A stretch of 64,000 nucleotides of DNA from Pseudodesulfovibrio profundus (GCF_900217235.1 NZ_LT907975.1:2269001-2333000); one strand, 5' to 3'; counted from the first letter of the stretch, positions 34,902-44,260 are shown. The notes: a model not told the origin generated them from the sequence alone. Program-made: numbers and translations.

Positions 34902-36251
34902 TCAGGCGAGCAAATTCCCCTGGAGCCATCGGTCGCAGTAGACATCCACCTTGAATTTTCTGCGGCAGCCATTTTCATTCATGTACCGGACCGACCCGTA
35001 AATGGGACGGGTCTGCCACGGCCTGTCATGGACGCCCGCCAACGACCACAGCACACCCACATACCCATTGGGGTCGCGCCCATCGAGCTGATAGCTATCA
35101 TTGAGGGTGATGGCCGTATCATATGCTTCCTCGGGAGTTGCGGACCATTCAAGAATCTTTTTGGCCCAGAACATCCGCATGTATCCGTGCATGGTGCCGG
35201 ACCGCAGCAATTGCGTCTGGGCGGCGTTCCAGAGGCGCGAATGGGTAGCGGCTTGCTCAAACTGTTTATAGCTGTAGGTGTAGGGACGAGGATCTTCACG
35301 GTGTTCATCCAGCGTCTTGAGCGCCCAGTCCGGTGCTCCTTTCAGCGAATCGTAATGAGGATTATACAGGCAGAAGTTGTCGGAGAGTTCCCGTCGGATG
35401 ATTAGTTCCTCAAGGTAGGCGGCCTGACCTTCCCCTTTTCCGGTGGCAGCCACCTCAAGGGCGGCTCGCTGGGGAGCGAGTTGTCCGAAGTGATAATAGG
35501 GAGAGAGGCCGGAAGTGGCTTCGGCTGTGGGATCGTTTCGACGCTCTGCGTAGTCCTGAAGGTCGTTGCGAATGAAAGCTTTCAGCGCCTTGTGGGCTGC
35601 CTTTTCACCGGGAGTGATAGAGACCGGGGCGACGGAAGTGTCCACTTTGATGGATTGGCGTACCTTTTCCCAATCTATGGGGGTGGCTTCCATGGTTTGA
35701 GCCGGAGGCGTCAACTTGGGGAATGGTTCCAGAAAAATTTCAGAGTTGCGATGAATCTTCGGCCGAATGGTACGGGCGGCATATTCCTGTTTGTCGGAAA
35801 CCACGCGGGCCGGAACCACGTTATGCCCGTCGACCTCGATCATCGATACCGGGATGGCTTTGGCTACGGCCTGCTGCCATTGCTGCTTGATACGCAATGG
35901 GTCGAAATCAGTGACTACGCATCCGGCGTTCAGCTCTCGAACGAGGGAAACCATCTCTTTTGCAGGGTCGCCCAGTCGAAGATGAAAGCCGATTCCCAGC
36001 TTCTTGAGGGATTGTTCGACTTCCTCCAAGCCACGGAGCATGAAATCGTATTGGCGTAGTGTTGCACCGAGAAATGTCGGTACAAGGCAGAATCCCACTA
36101 CGAGCGGTGCGTTCCCGGCCAGCTCCCGCGCATGGAGCAGGGACCAGTTGTCCTGTACTCGTTGTTCCCGGCTCATCCAGTAGATAACCGGCCCGGGTCT
36201 TTGCTCTTTTTGATTGAGGAAGTACGTTCGTTGCGTATTGATTGGTCTCAT
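34902..36251 (-). CDS. phrB: Class II deoxyribodipyrimidine (CPD) photolyase
   Basis: About 449 residues. The N-terminal photolyase domain starts GPVIYWMSREQRVQDNWSLL, the class II opening; the FAD-binding region has SPYYHFGQLAPQRAALE, ELIIRRELSDNFCLYNP, and the class II motif MHGYMRMFWAKKILEWSATP with LDGRDPNGYVGVLWSLAG. It uses blue light to split cyclobutane pyrimidine dimers. ATG 36251 has AGGA 8 bases upstream; 36260 is possible. Light repair suggests at least occasional exposure in shallow water or sediment. Confidence 0.95.
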   Translation of the reverse strand: MRPINTQRTYFLNQKEQRPGPVIYWMSREQRVQDNWSLLHARELAGNAPLVVGFCLVPTFLGATLRQYDFMLRGLEEVEQSLKKLGIGFHLRLGDPAKEMVSLVRELNAGCVVTDFDPLRIKQQWQQAVAKAIPVSMIEVDGHNVVPARVVSDKQEYAARTIRPKIHRNSEIFLEPFPKLTPPAQTMEATPIDWEKVRQSIKVDTSVAPVSITPGEKAAHKALKAFIRNDLQDYAERRNDPTAEATSGLSPYYHFGQLAPQRAALEVAATGKGEGQAAYLEELIIRRELSDNFCLYNPHYDSLKGAPDWALKTLDEHREDPRPYTYSYKQFEQAATHSRLWNAAQTQLLRSGTMHGYMRMFWAKKILEWSATPEEAYDTAITLNDSYQLDGRDPNGYVGVLWSLAGVHDRPWQTRPIYGSVRYMNENGCRRKFKVDVYCDRWLQGNLLA

Positions 36252-36398
36252 GCCAAGCATCCTAACAAACTTGAATCATCAGGCCAATGTCATAACTGCT
36301 CAATGTAATAACAGATCAGCTTGTTAAAGCAGTCATGAGTAGGTATGGTGCAGATACTGAAAAAAATATGAGTAGCGAAGAATGGAGGAGGTCTGGCG

Positions 36399-37811
36399 AT
36401 GCCGGATGACCGGGACGACGCGCACAATGGCTTGACGAGCGACGGGTATACCACGGAAGAAGAGCGCAATGCCTATGTGATTAAGCGCATTGAGGAAAAA
36501 CTTGATGACTATCAGGGGTATGATTTCTCAATGCGGGAAGTGCGTGCGCTCAATATATTTTTCGAACTGGCGCAGGAATTCCGTGGGCGTGACATGTTTT
36601 ATGCTGTCTGCATGATGATCCCCCGTTCGCTGTTCGGGCTGGAGTGCAATATTTATCTGCTGGAAGATGAAGAAACTTTCGCTCTGGCCGGTTGTTCCAC
36701 CAGTTCGTGCGATGTTGATCGTACCTACACATGGAATAATCGGTTCACCAATCGGGTCGTCCGCCATGAAGACCGCCTGTATATCCCCATCAACTGCAAT
36801 CCCGAATTCGCTGATCTGCTTCCTTTCAATCCTCCGCACAATATTATCGGTTCCTTTGAATTTTTTCCTTGTAATGAAATCGATGACAACGCTCTGCTTT
36901 TTCTTGAGAAGTTCGTCAATCGTGTGGGTTTTCAACTGCATCATCGTATCATTCGCTCCCGCAATCGCGAGCATCTGCAATTCATCAAATCCATGGTGCA
37001 GGATATCGGGCATAACGTCATTGTTCCCAATATGTACTTCAAGCTCTATTTCAATCGACTGAAGCGGCAGATTGAACAACTGCACGTCATTACCGAGAAA
37101 GTCCTGAGCATGATGGTGGTTTGCTCCACGCCGGATTGTGTTGAGCAGGGCAACAGCCTTGCCCGGACAACAGCCTCCATCGAGCGCCAGTACAAGGAGA
37201 TCTACCGACACTATGAAACGACCTCCATGTTCCTTGAGACACTTCTTCGGCGCAGGCATTTTGAGGAAGGCCGTTACGTATTGGTGAAGCGAGAGGTAAA
37301 CCTGCGTGTTCAGGTGCTGGAGCCGCAACTGGAACGGTATCGCCAACGGCTGGATGAGCGGGGGATCGAGCTGAATTTTGCCATGGGCGGTGCGCCAGAC
37401 CAGATGATACGGCTCGTCATGGACCCCGGCCTCATCGCGCAGGTCTATGCCAACTTCTTTTCCAATGCCATCAAGTACACCAAGAAATCCACGCTGCCGG
37501 ATGGCCGGACGGGCAAGTTCGTGTCGTATGGCTGGGAGGTCATCAAGGATTTCTTTGGCGAGGGAGCGCCGGGGATTCGGATGTGGGTGACCTCTACGGG
37601 CAACTCCTTGAATCTGGAAGACCCTTTGGATGTGTTCAAGCCGGGGTACCGCGCAGGCAATGTCGCCAGTGAGAGCGGTACCGGGCGTGGGTTGTATTTC
37701 GTTCGGCAGGTCGTTGAGCTGCACAAGGGAACGGTCGGTTATCGCCACACGCAATACGGCAACGAGTTTTCTTTCACCCTGCCGTTCGAGCAACGGGTCG
37801 AGCCGGATTAG
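36399..37811 (+). CDS. Soluble sensor histidine kinase, GAF-like input
   Basis: 470 residues, no membrane segment. Residues 45-190 look like a GAF-type sensory domain. A helix with the acceptor motif QDIGHNVIVPNMYFKL (His205) follows, then a long coiled coil, then an ATPase with N-box NFFSNAIKYTKKS and G2 motif SGTGRGLYFVRQVVELHKG. The G1 box, normally DxGxG, reads TSTGNS, so nucleotide binding may be altered. GGAGG lies 13 bases before the ATG. It is divergent from the photolyase gene and 63 bp before a LysE-type exporter gene. Confidence 0.8.
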   Translation: MPDDRDDAHNGLTSDGYTTEEERNAYVIKRIEEKLDDYQGYDFSMREVRALNIFFELAQEFRGRDMFYAVCMMIPRSLFGLECNIYLLEDEETFALAGCSTSSCDVDRTYTWNNRFTNRVVRHEDRLYIPINCNPEFADLLPFNPPHNIIGSFEFFPCNEIDDNALLFLEKFVNRVGFQLHHRIIRSRNREHLQFIKSMVQDIGHNVIVPNMYFKLYFNRLKRQIEQLHVITEKVLSMMVVCSTPDCVEQGNSLARTTASIERQYKEIYRHYETTSMFLETLLRRRHFEEGRYVLVKREVNLRVQVLEPQLERYRQRLDERGIELNFAMGGAPDQMIRLVMDPGLIAQVYANFFSNAIKYTKKSTLPDGRTGKFVSYGWEVIKDFFGEGAPGIRMWVTSTGNSLNLEDPLDVFKPGYRAGNVASESGTGRGLYFVRQVVELHKGTVGYRHTQYGNEFSFTLPFEQRVEPD

Positions 37812-37874
37812 AACCCATTTCAAAGTAGTGTAAATGTCTGTTACTGATCCCCGTGAAGGGGAGCGGAGATTGTT

Positions 37875-38498
37875 ATGCCCATTGAAACCTATTGTGCCTT
37901 TCTGGTCGCCTCCATTGTTATTTTGATCATTCCCGGGCCGACCATCATGCTGGTGGTGAGTTGCTCTCTGGCACAGGGAAAACGTGCGGCACTGCCGTTG
38001 GCGCTTGGTGTCGGGTTGGGCGATATGGTGGCGCTGATCGCGTCCATGGTCGGCCTTGGAGCACTGCTGGCAACATCGGCTGCCATGTTCACGATCCTGA
38101 AGTGGATCGGGGCAATCTACCTGATGTATCTCGGTATCAAGATGTGGCGTACCAGGCAGGAAGTGGGGGCATCCATGGCGAATATGCGCGCTGAATCCCG
38201 TCGGTCCCATGTGCTCAGGGCGTTTGTCGTGACTGCCACAAACCCCAAATCAATCGCTTTTTTCTGCGCTTTCCTGCCGCAATTCATTGATCATTCAATG
38301 CCGGTGTTGCCACAGGTCTGCATACTCGGCGTGACCTTTGTGACGCTGGCCGTGATCAATGCCGCCCTGTATGCGCTGCTGGCTGTTCGCGCGCGGGCCG
38401 CGGTCTCCAGCCCTTATGCCATGAAAATGGTCAATCGGACTGGTGGAACCGCCCTCATCGGAGCCGGGCTGCTTACAGCGGCCCTGCGTCGGGCCTAA
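37875..38498 (+). CDS. LysE/RhtB-family exporter
   Basis: 207 residues with about six membrane segments. It starts with YCAFLVASIVILIIPGPTIM, the family signature, followed by QGKRAALPLALGVGLGDM and GAIYLMYLGIKMWR. Such carriers export amino acids or related small molecules with the proton gradient. The substrate is unknown. It follows a kinase gene on the same strand and ends 13 bp from the convergent AI-2E family gene. Confidence 0.9.
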   Translation: MPIETYCAFLVASIVILIIPGPTIMLVVSCSLAQGKRAALPLALGVGLGDMVALIASMVGLGALLATSAAMFTILKWIGAIYLMYLGIKMWRTRQEVGASMANMRAESRRSHVLRAFVVTATNPKSIAFFCAFLPQFIDHSMPVLPQVCILGVTFVTLAVINAALYALLAVRARAAVSSPYAMKMVNRTGGTALIGAGLLTAALRRA

Positions 38499-38511
38499 TC
38501 GGTGGCGAGCA

Positions 38512-39621
38512 TCAACTGTTGGCCTGCTTTCGTTGTGCCAGCAGACGCCTGTAGTAGGACAGGAACAGGCAGGTCATGGGCAGGGCGATGAGCAGGCCGA
38601 GGAATCCGAGCAGCTTCCCCCACACCGAAAGTGCCAGCAGGATGAGCCACGGAGAAAGGCCGAGGCTCTTTCCCTGAATTTTCGGAACAAGAAAGCCGTC
38701 CTGTATGGCCTGAACCACACCGAACACAAGCAGCACCAGTGCCATGCCCACCCAAGGGGAGTTGCCGGCCTCTATGGCACTGAGAGCGCCCAGCGGAATG
38801 GCTGGAATCAGGCCGATGATCGTCAAGTACGGTGCGATATTGAGCATACCTGCGAACATGCCGAGGACCAATGCCATGGGCAGTCCTATGATGATGAAGC
38901 CGATGGACAGCAGCACACCCACGATAAAAGCGATCAGTATCTGGCTGCGGAAATAGCGGCTCATGGTCAATTCGAACTCATCCAGAAATTCCACGATTCC
39001 CTTGCGGTAGTCTTCGGGAAGATATTCCTGCCAACTGTTCTTGATACGACCGAAATCGGCCAGCAGAAAGACCATGTACAGCAGGACGATGGCGATGCCG
39101 ATAATGCTGGTTGCAAAGCTGGTCGCTCCACGGACAATCCCCTTGATGCCGGGAACCAGTTTGTCGAACGTGCCTTGAATCATCTCAAGGGCGCCATCGG
39201 AAGTGAAGACGCGCTGCAAGTCTTTGTCCTGTATAATGGCCTGCAGGTCGTCCCACAGGTCGGGCGGAATGTATTCGAGCACCCGCTGGGCGTAGTCCTT
39301 GTTGTTCGCCAGTTCCTTGAGCACCGTGCCCATATGGGAAAATTCGGCCAGCATGGTGGGGATGACAGTCATGATGACGGCGGCAACCGTGATCAGGGTC
39401 AAGAGCATGGTCGCAAAAACCGCTACCCCTCTGCTGTTGACCTTGCGTTCGATGAAGTCGGTCAATGGATTGAGCAGATAGGCCAGCAGCAGGGCGGTCA
39501 CAAAGGGGATGAGAGCACTGGAAAGGTAGCCGAGCAGCCAGATCATGCTGACGATGAAACCGGCTGAAAGGACCATGCGGACCACGCTATCGAGAGTATA
39601 TGGTTTGTCTGAATTGAACAT
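38512..39621 (-). CDS. AI-2E family transporter (PerM-like)
   Basis: 369 residues with about eight membrane segments. It has LLAYLLNPLTDFIERKVNSRG near the start, a large hydrophilic section (about 90-190), then DFGRIKNSWQEYLPEDYRK and GMFAGMLNIAPYLTIIGLIPA, the family's second signature, ending in GLLIALPMTCLFLSYYRR. Members move autoinducer-2, Na or other solutes; the substrate cannot be read from sequence. It appears monocistronic. Confidence 0.88.
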   Translation of the reverse strand: MFNSDKPYTLDSVVRMVLSAGFIVSMIWLLGYLSSALIPFVTALLLAYLLNPLTDFIERKVNSRGVAVFATMLLTLITVAAVIMTVIPTMLAEFSHMGTVLKELANNKDYAQRVLEYIPPDLWDDLQAIIQDKDLQRVFTSDGALEMIQGTFDKLVPGIKGIVRGATSFATSIIGIAIVLLYMVFLLADFGRIKNSWQEYLPEDYRKGIVEFLDEFELTMSRYFRSQILIAFIVGVLLSIGFIIIGLPMALVLGMFAGMLNIAPYLTIIGLIPAIPLGALSAIEAGNSPWVGMALVLLVFGVVQAIQDGFLVPKIQGKSLGLSPWLILLALSVWGKLLGFLGLLIALPMTCLFLSYYRRLLAQRKQANS

Positions 39622-39778
39622 TCGCTTGTCCTGTTTGGATACGTTTCGTTTGGGTTAGCAGGCTGTGGCGGTTTCTTCAATCATGAGAAGAAATCAGGTA
39701 TATATCCTGATAGCATGGTCGGCCTTTTCTGCACATCGCTTTCTCGTTGTTTCAGGAAGGCAGGCCCTATGCATGCAG

Positions 39779-39801
39779 AACCCCGGCAGGTGCCGGGGTT
39801 T
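39779..39801 (-). terminator. Hairpin after the lyxose isomerase gene
   Basis: Arms AACCCCGGC and GCCGGGGTT with a 3-base loop, directly past the stop on the minus strand. T-run is weak. Confidence 0.6.
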
Positions 39802-39804
39802 GAG

Positions 39805-40476
39805 TTAGATATAGTTTGGGTAATCCGTACAGAGCAGATGCAGCGGTTTCTCGTCCTCTTCAATGTCGGGGAAACGCGGTTGCGGCTGATGAAAGCGGTT
39901 ATCCGTGTTGTCGTCGTTGACCGAGGAAACCTCACCCACCAGCACTTTGCCCTTGCCCGAAGCGCCATAAAAACGATGATACATGCCCTGTTCAAGGAAT
40001 ATGGATTCACCGGGGGAGAGGACCACCTTGCCACCCGGTTTCACTGTCCGGGGGATGCCGTCGACCAGAACGGTGATGGGCTCATCTCCCAGGTCTTCCT
40101 CCGGAGTTGACCCGTACAGCTCGATGACCAGATCACCGCCGCCGCGATTGATGATGTCCTCGGTCTTGGCCCAGTGGAAATGCATGGGGCATATCTGATT
40201 TTCACGCACGATCATTATCTTTTCCGCATACTTCTTGGGATGACCAGCGGCCAGATTGCCGTTGCGGATTGTGAAAAGGATCAGGCCGCGCTTCTCGAAA
40301 TCGCCAGCGCCATAGTCGGTGAGGTCCCACCCGAGTTGGTTGCGGACCACTTCCAGATCCCCCTTGCCTTGCCAGTCGTCCGGGCCCCAGAAGGCCCACG
40401 GCGGCAACTTGAATTGGAAGGAGTCGAAAAAGTCCTTGGCGTCACGGATGAGGGCGTTGATTTCACTTCGTTTCAT
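39805..40476 (-). CDS. D-lyxose isomerase (cupin)
   Basis: 223 residues, the size of the D-lyxose isomerase family that interconverts D-lyxose and D-xylulose (and D-mannose with D-fructose). It opens MKRSEINALIRDAKDFFDSF and has PPWAFWGPDDW. Metal ligands are in CPMHFHWAKTEDI (two His and Glu) with a later His in QGMYHRF. The neighbouring motor genes give no metabolic hint. With the PfkB kinase at 746 it could feed sugars to fructose 6-phosphate, but they are 38 kb apart. Confidence 0.88.
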   Translation of the reverse strand: MKRSEINALIRDAKDFFDSFQFKLPPWAFWGPDDWQGKGDLEVVRNQLGWDLTDYGAGDFEKRGLILFTIRNGNLAAGHPKKYAEKIMIVRENQICPMHFHWAKTEDIINRGGGDLVIELYGSTPEEDLGDEPITVLVDGIPRTVKPGGKVVLSPGESIFLEQGMYHRFYGASGKGKVLVGEVSSVNDDNTDNRFHQPQPRFPDIEEDEKPLHLLCTDYPNYI

Positions 40477-40547
40477 AATGTGAATTTATGGAAGCGCTTC
40501 TGAGTCGTCAAGCAGGGAATGCGACAACTGGCGTGGCACAAGCTGGG

Positions 40548-41258
40548 CTACCTGTCAGCCGGACTGACCAGAATGACCACCCGACGGTTGAGCGACTGGT
40601 TGTCCGGGATCGGGGTGCCGCTTGCATCGACATTGGGAGCCAGCGGTTGCGTATCGGCGAGTCCCATGACCCGGATATCGTCCTTGGGGAATCCCTGCGC
40701 AATGAAGTAGCGGGCAACAGATGAGGCCCGGGCTGATGATAATTCCCAGTTCGACGGGAAATGCTCGGATTGAATAGGCAGGTTGTCCGAATGCCCTTCA
40801 ATGGTCAGCTTGTAGTGGGCCTCGGTGAGCGGGGCTGCCAGCCGTTCAAGTATGCGCAGGGCATCGCTGGTCAGATTGGCGCTACCCAATTGAAAAAACA
40901 CGCCGCCCTTCAAATTGATGGCCACTGCGTCTGGTCGCAGCTTGAGATTGACCGCTTTGGTCTCGGTTCCAATCAGCTTGGCAAGCTCCAGTTGCAGCTC
41001 GAACAGGTTTTTGGATTTCTTGTCCACAGCATGTCGTGCTTCCGTGGCTTCCCGTTTGCTGGGTGCCGCCTTGCCCTGCATTGCTTCGGCCAGCACATCA
41101 GACATGGTTTCATAGCGGTTGGTATCCACTTTGGAGATGGAAACGATGATGACGAAAAAGCACAGCAGCAGCGTCATCATGTCGGCCAGTGTCAACGACC
41201 AGCCGGTTTCATGGCGGTGTTGTTTCTTTTTGGGCTGGAAGCTCTTTGAATACTGCAT
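40548..41258 (-). CDS. motB: Flagellar motor stator protein MotB
   Basis: About 236 residues. A short cytoplasmic tail leads into the single membrane helix SLTLADMMTLLLCFFVIIVS, in which Asp26 is the proton- or Na-binding residue. The OmpA-like peptidoglycan-binding domain has LTIEGHSDNLPIQSEHFPSN and NRRVVI. GGGGCC precedes ATG 41258; the frame extends to 41324. It is 17 bp after motA in a three-gene operon led by a cyclic-nucleotide-binding protein. Confidence 0.93.
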   Translation of the reverse strand: MQYSKSFQPKKKQHRHETGWSLTLADMMTLLLCFFVIIVSISKVDTNRYETMSDVLAEAMQGKAAPSKREATEARHAVDKKSKNLFELQLELAKLIGTETKAVNLKLRPDAVAINLKGGVFFQLGSANLTSDALRILERLAAPLTEAHYKLTIEGHSDNLPIQSEHFPSNWELSSARASSVARYFIAQGFPKDDIRVMGLADTQPLAPNVDASGTPIPDNQSLNRRVVILVSPADR

Positions 41259-41275
41259 GTCGGCCCCTTGTGCTC

Positions 41276-42070
41276 TTATCCTGCGCGCTTCTTGGACGGG
41301 CGCGTCCGGCTGATGGACGACCAACTGCGCGGCGGCAGATATCCCTTGAGCTTGTCAAAGATGATCGGTGCCGGGGTCTTGTCCTTGATGAACAGGATGC
41401 CGTCCCTGATCACGCACATGAGGATGGTCCGCTCTTCAACGCGCCGTTCCACTTTGGTGGCGATGGGCGTGTAGATCATGTTGGCAAAGAGCGCGCCGTA
41501 CAGGGTGGTGGTCAGGGCAGTAGCCATGGCCGGACCGATGCGGGCCACGTCATCACCCATGGTCTGCATCATGGCGATCAGGCCGATGAGTGTGCCGATA
41601 ATGCCAAAGGCCGGAGACAGGGACGCCATGGTCCGGTATATACCGGCCGCATTGGTCTCCTGATCATGGTACTGCTGGATGCGGTTGTTCAGAATTTCTT
41701 CCAGCTCTTCCTTGGAATATCCGTCCACCAGCATCTGCAATCCGTCCCTCAGGAATTCGTTATCCGTGGCCTTGATGGCGCGCTCAAGCTCTGCCTCACC
41801 TCGAGCGGCGTTCTTGGAGATGGTGACGATGTCCTTGATGTAGTTGCCGATGGGAAGCTCCTCAGCCGTGAAGGCCGTGACGAACAAGCCCATGACGCGG
41901 GCGACTTCCCGTAATGGGTAGCAGATAAATGTGGCCGCAATGGTTCCGCCGAGCACTATGGCCAGTCCCGGCCCGTTGAGAAAGACGGCCACGGAATCCG
42001 TAGCCGCGTAAGTGGCGGCACAGAGGACGAAAATACCGACGATGATGCCGAAAATGGTGGCGATATTCAT
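41276..42070 (-). CDS. motA: Flagellar motor stator protein MotA
   Basis: 264 residues with four membrane segments. Segments 1-2 are at the N-terminus (IATIFGIIVGIFVLCAATYA and GLAIVLGGTIAATFICYP), and segments 3-4 contain SPAFGIIGTLIGLIAMMQ and GPAMATALTTTLYGALFANM. The cytoplasmic loop with charged residues contacts FliG. Its start codon shares one base with the stop of the upstream cyclic-nucleotide-binding gene (TGATG), so the two are translationally coupled. Confidence 0.95.
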   Translation of the reverse strand: MNIATIFGIIVGIFVLCAATYAATDSVAVFLNGPGLAIVLGGTIAATFICYPLREVARVMGLFVTAFTAEELPIGNYIKDIVTISKNAARGEAELERAIKATDNEFLRDGLQMLVDGYSKEELEEILNNRIQQYHDQETNAAGIYRTMASLSPAFGIIGTLIGLIAMMQTMGDDVARIGPAMATALTTTLYGALFANMIYTPIATKVERRVEERTILMCVIRDGILFIKDKTPAPIIFDKLKGYLPPRSWSSISRTRPSKKRAG

Positions 42071-43236
42071 CAGGCGTTCACTCCTTTGGCCGCTTTGATC
42101 ATTTCAATGAGTTCATCGGACACATCCTCGGCTTCCACCGGATCGACAGGGCCGCGAGCCTCGGCTTCCCCTTCGACGATAGAGGCGATCTTTTTGGCGA
42201 GGTTGCCCAGTATCTTTTGCCGTGCATCGTCGTCAGCCATGGAGAGGAGCACGCCGAGCTTGTAGTATCCCAGCTTGGCAAAGACCTCCTTGCATGTGCC
42301 GTTGTCTACGAAGACGATATCGTTGACATCTTCCAGATCCTTGATGGCCTTCTTTTTACGCTTTACGCGCTTGAAGAAGTTCTCCTCCTGCCCCTGCGCC
42401 CAGTTGAGAACGGAGTTTCGGTGAAAGAAGAACAGGGTTTCCGGTATCTCCATGTTGCCGATTTTCTTGTAGAGAATGGTCGGGTCTGCCTCGACCTCCT
42501 CGGCAAGTGCATGGATGTCGATGTATTCCAGCTCCGGTTCCAGAGCACTGGTTTTGGATAACTCCTTGTGCAGGTTGACCGCCACTTGAAAGAAAGAGTC
42601 CATGTCCTTGATGGCAATGTACCGCTCGCTAAACGCCTTGCCTGATCCGTGTTTGGTTATCTCGATGATCTTGAGGGCGGCAAGTTGGTCGAGGGCATTG
42701 TCGATCTCCAACTGCGAGACCAACAGGATGTTCTTGACCTGTTTGGAAAATTCGCTGGCCGCCAATCCATGGTTGTGGCCGGGGATTTTCTTGGCCTCTG
42801 CCGGACGCATTGACGTATGGCACTTGTACGCCATTTCAAGAATGCGGCAGATGGAAAGGAATGAATTCTTGTGGGCTTTTAAGGTGGCGTTGGCGCTCTT
42901 GCGGATACGTTTGATGAGAATCTGCGTGATGTGCTGAATGGTTTTCGGGCAACGACCGAGCATGGTTTGTATGACGTGCTCGGTGAGCAGGAGCAGGTCG
43001 CAGTATTCAGCGGCTTCCGCCGAACTGGAGCGCTCCTGGCCGCTGAGTGGTCCCATCTCGCCGAATATCTCGCCTTTGCCCAGTCGGTCGATGACGGTTT
43101 TGCGCCCGTCAACGGTGCGGTAGATGTTGACCGTCCCCTTTTTGATCATGTAGGCGACGGTACCCTTTTGGCCTTCCTTGTATATGGTCTGGCCCTTGAA
43201 ATACGATTTGATGTTTTGCGTGCTTGAGTCGGCCAT
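42070..43236 (-). CDS. Cyclic-nucleotide-binding domain protein linked to motAB
   Basis: 388 residues. The N-terminal 130 residues are a CAP_ED domain: GQTIYKEGQKGTVAYMIKKG, then DRLGKGEIFGEMGPLSGQER, the phosphate-binding cassette (GEMGPLSG-x-RSS). The middle third is helical and could include a winged helix. The C-terminal third (NIEDV-type segment with KRVKRKKKAIKDLEDVNDI, then ANLYKLG-like helices) is unrecognised. The operon places it directly before motA with a one-base overlap, suggesting control of the stator by a nucleotide. Ligand unknown. Confidence 0.85.
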   Translation of the reverse strand: MADSSTQNIKSYFKGQTIYKEGQKGTVAYMIKKGTVNIYRTVDGRKTVIDRLGKGEIFGEMGPLSGQERSSSAEAAEYCDLLLLTEHVIQTMLGRCPKTIQHITQILIKRIRKSANATLKAHKNSFLSICRILEMAYKCHTSMRPAEAKKIPGHNHGLAASEFSKQVKNILLVSQLEIDNALDQLAALKIIEITKHGSGKAFSERYIAIKDMDSFFQVAVNLHKELSKTSALEPELEYIDIHALAEEVEADPTILYKKIGNMEIPETLFFFHRNSVLNWAQGQEENFFKRVKRKKKAIKDLEDVNDIVFVDNGTCKEVFAKLGYYKLGVLLSMADDDARQKILGNLAKKIASIVEGEAEARGPVDPVEAEDVSDELIEMIKAAKGVNA

Positions 43237-43541
43237 CGTGTTCGTTATCCTCTGGGTGGAGTGTGAAACGCGGAAGTCAAAAATTTATAGATGGTTCTCA
43301 CCCTAGTCATTTTCAGAGAAAAGTACAACAAGGCAGCACTTTCATACAATTAGAAAGGCTGACTTTCATGACGGATCAGTGGCGTTTTGATCGTTTGCCC
43401 ATGCCTGATCCCTCCATAGTCCCATGACAAAAAAAAGTGGCAATTCATCCAAGGCAGGGGTATAGGAACTGTCTGCTCTGGACGATATGGCTGGTTCCGT
43501 GGACGGAGGTTTTCTCCACCGCGAACTACGAGGTGTAACTT
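43237..43541. other. Divergent promoter region
   Basis: About 305 bp between the motAB operon (minus) and the bactofilin gene (plus). It is moderately AT-rich near 43290-43370. A 19-codon frame at 43369 exists but is too short to call. No sigma54 or sigma28 consensus was found by eye. Confidence 0.35.
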
Positions 43542-44015
43542 ATGGGTCTTTTCGGAAGTAAAGCCAACGAAGGTAACAGTTCGGAACTGAACGCCTTTCT
43601 TGGTGTAGGAACAGAATATAAAGGAAAGCTCGACTTTGTGGGAACCGTTCGTATTGACGGTTGCTTCGAAGGCGAGATCACTACTGACGGCGATCTGATT
43701 CTTGGCCGCAAGGCGTCCATCACCGGCTCTGTCCGTGTGGGCAAATTGACATCCAATGGTCGGATCGAAGGGGAAGTGGTGGTCAAAGAGCATGCCGTTT
43801 TGGAAAAAACGTCTGTCCTGAATGGTTCGTTGAGCACGCCTTCACTTGTTGTACAGGAAGGCGCCATCATCGAGGGTGGCATTGTCATGACAAAGGAAGG
43901 GGAAGAGGCCCGGTCCAAGGTTGTCTCTGCTGACTTCAGCAGCAAAACCGAGCCGATTGCTCCTTCTGCCGATGCAACCATCGCCAAAACCGGATCGGAC
44001 GATTCTACTATCTAG
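43542..44015 (+). CDS. Bactofilin family protein
   Basis: 157 residues. The central DUF583 beta-helix runs from about 25 to 125 with turns such as GTVRIDGCFEGEITTDGDLI, SVRVGKLTSNGRIEGEVVVKE and PSLVVQEGAIIEGGIVM. The N- and C-terminal tails are short and disordered, as is typical for bactofilins, which polymerise into cytoskeletal filaments without nucleotide. GAGGTGTAACTT precedes the ATG. Followed 14 bp later by a tiny gene, probably in the same transcript. Confidence 0.93.
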   Translation: MGLFGSKANEGNSSELNAFLGVGTEYKGKLDFVGTVRIDGCFEGEITTDGDLILGRKASITGSVRVGKLTSNGRIEGEVVVKEHAVLEKTSVLNGSLSTPSLVVQEGAIIEGGIVMTKEGEEARSKVVSADFSSKTEPIAPSADATIAKTGSDDSTI

Positions 44016-44029
44016 CAACGAGGTGAGAC

Positions 44030-44188
44030 ATGTTTGAACTGGTCATCCAAAACAATGAAACAGAGTTCGTTCTTTACTCCGATAAAGACGTGCGTCTGGT
44101 TGAGTTGATGCGTCAACGTCACTGCCGCTCCCTTGCTGTGGGAGAAGCGGTCATTCGTGAAACGAAGACAGAAGACAAATCCAAGTAG
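44030..44188 (+). CDS. 52-residue protein downstream of bactofilin
   Basis: A 52-codon frame starting MFELVIQNNETEFVLYSDKD, with MRQRHCRSLAVGEAVIRE near the end and a Lys-rich tail. GAGGTGAGAC is a good ribosome site 2-8 bases before the ATG. It lies 14 bp after the bactofilin stop and before a strong terminator, so it is very probably a real gene of a two-gene operon. No known family; the sequence looks soluble with one Cys. Confidence 0.6.
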   Translation: MFELVIQNNETEFVLYSDKDVRLVELMRQRHCRSLAVGEAVIRETKTEDKSK

Positions 44189-44226
44189 TTTGTCGACATG
44201 TATTTCGACGCATGAGGCGTCTGGAA

Positions 44227-44260
44227 AGGAGAGTCCCTTGAGTGGCTCTCCTTTTTTTTT
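44227..44260 (+). terminator. Terminator of the bactofilin operon
   Basis: GGAGAG against CTCTCC followed by nine T. Confidence 0.85.

Noticed and set aside
36528-38210. Minus-strand 560-residue open frame
   Set aside because: It is antisense to the GAF-kinase and LysE genes, whose domains are clear.
43369-43428. 19-codon frame before the bactofilin gene
   Set aside because: Too short and lacking a clear family; may be chance.
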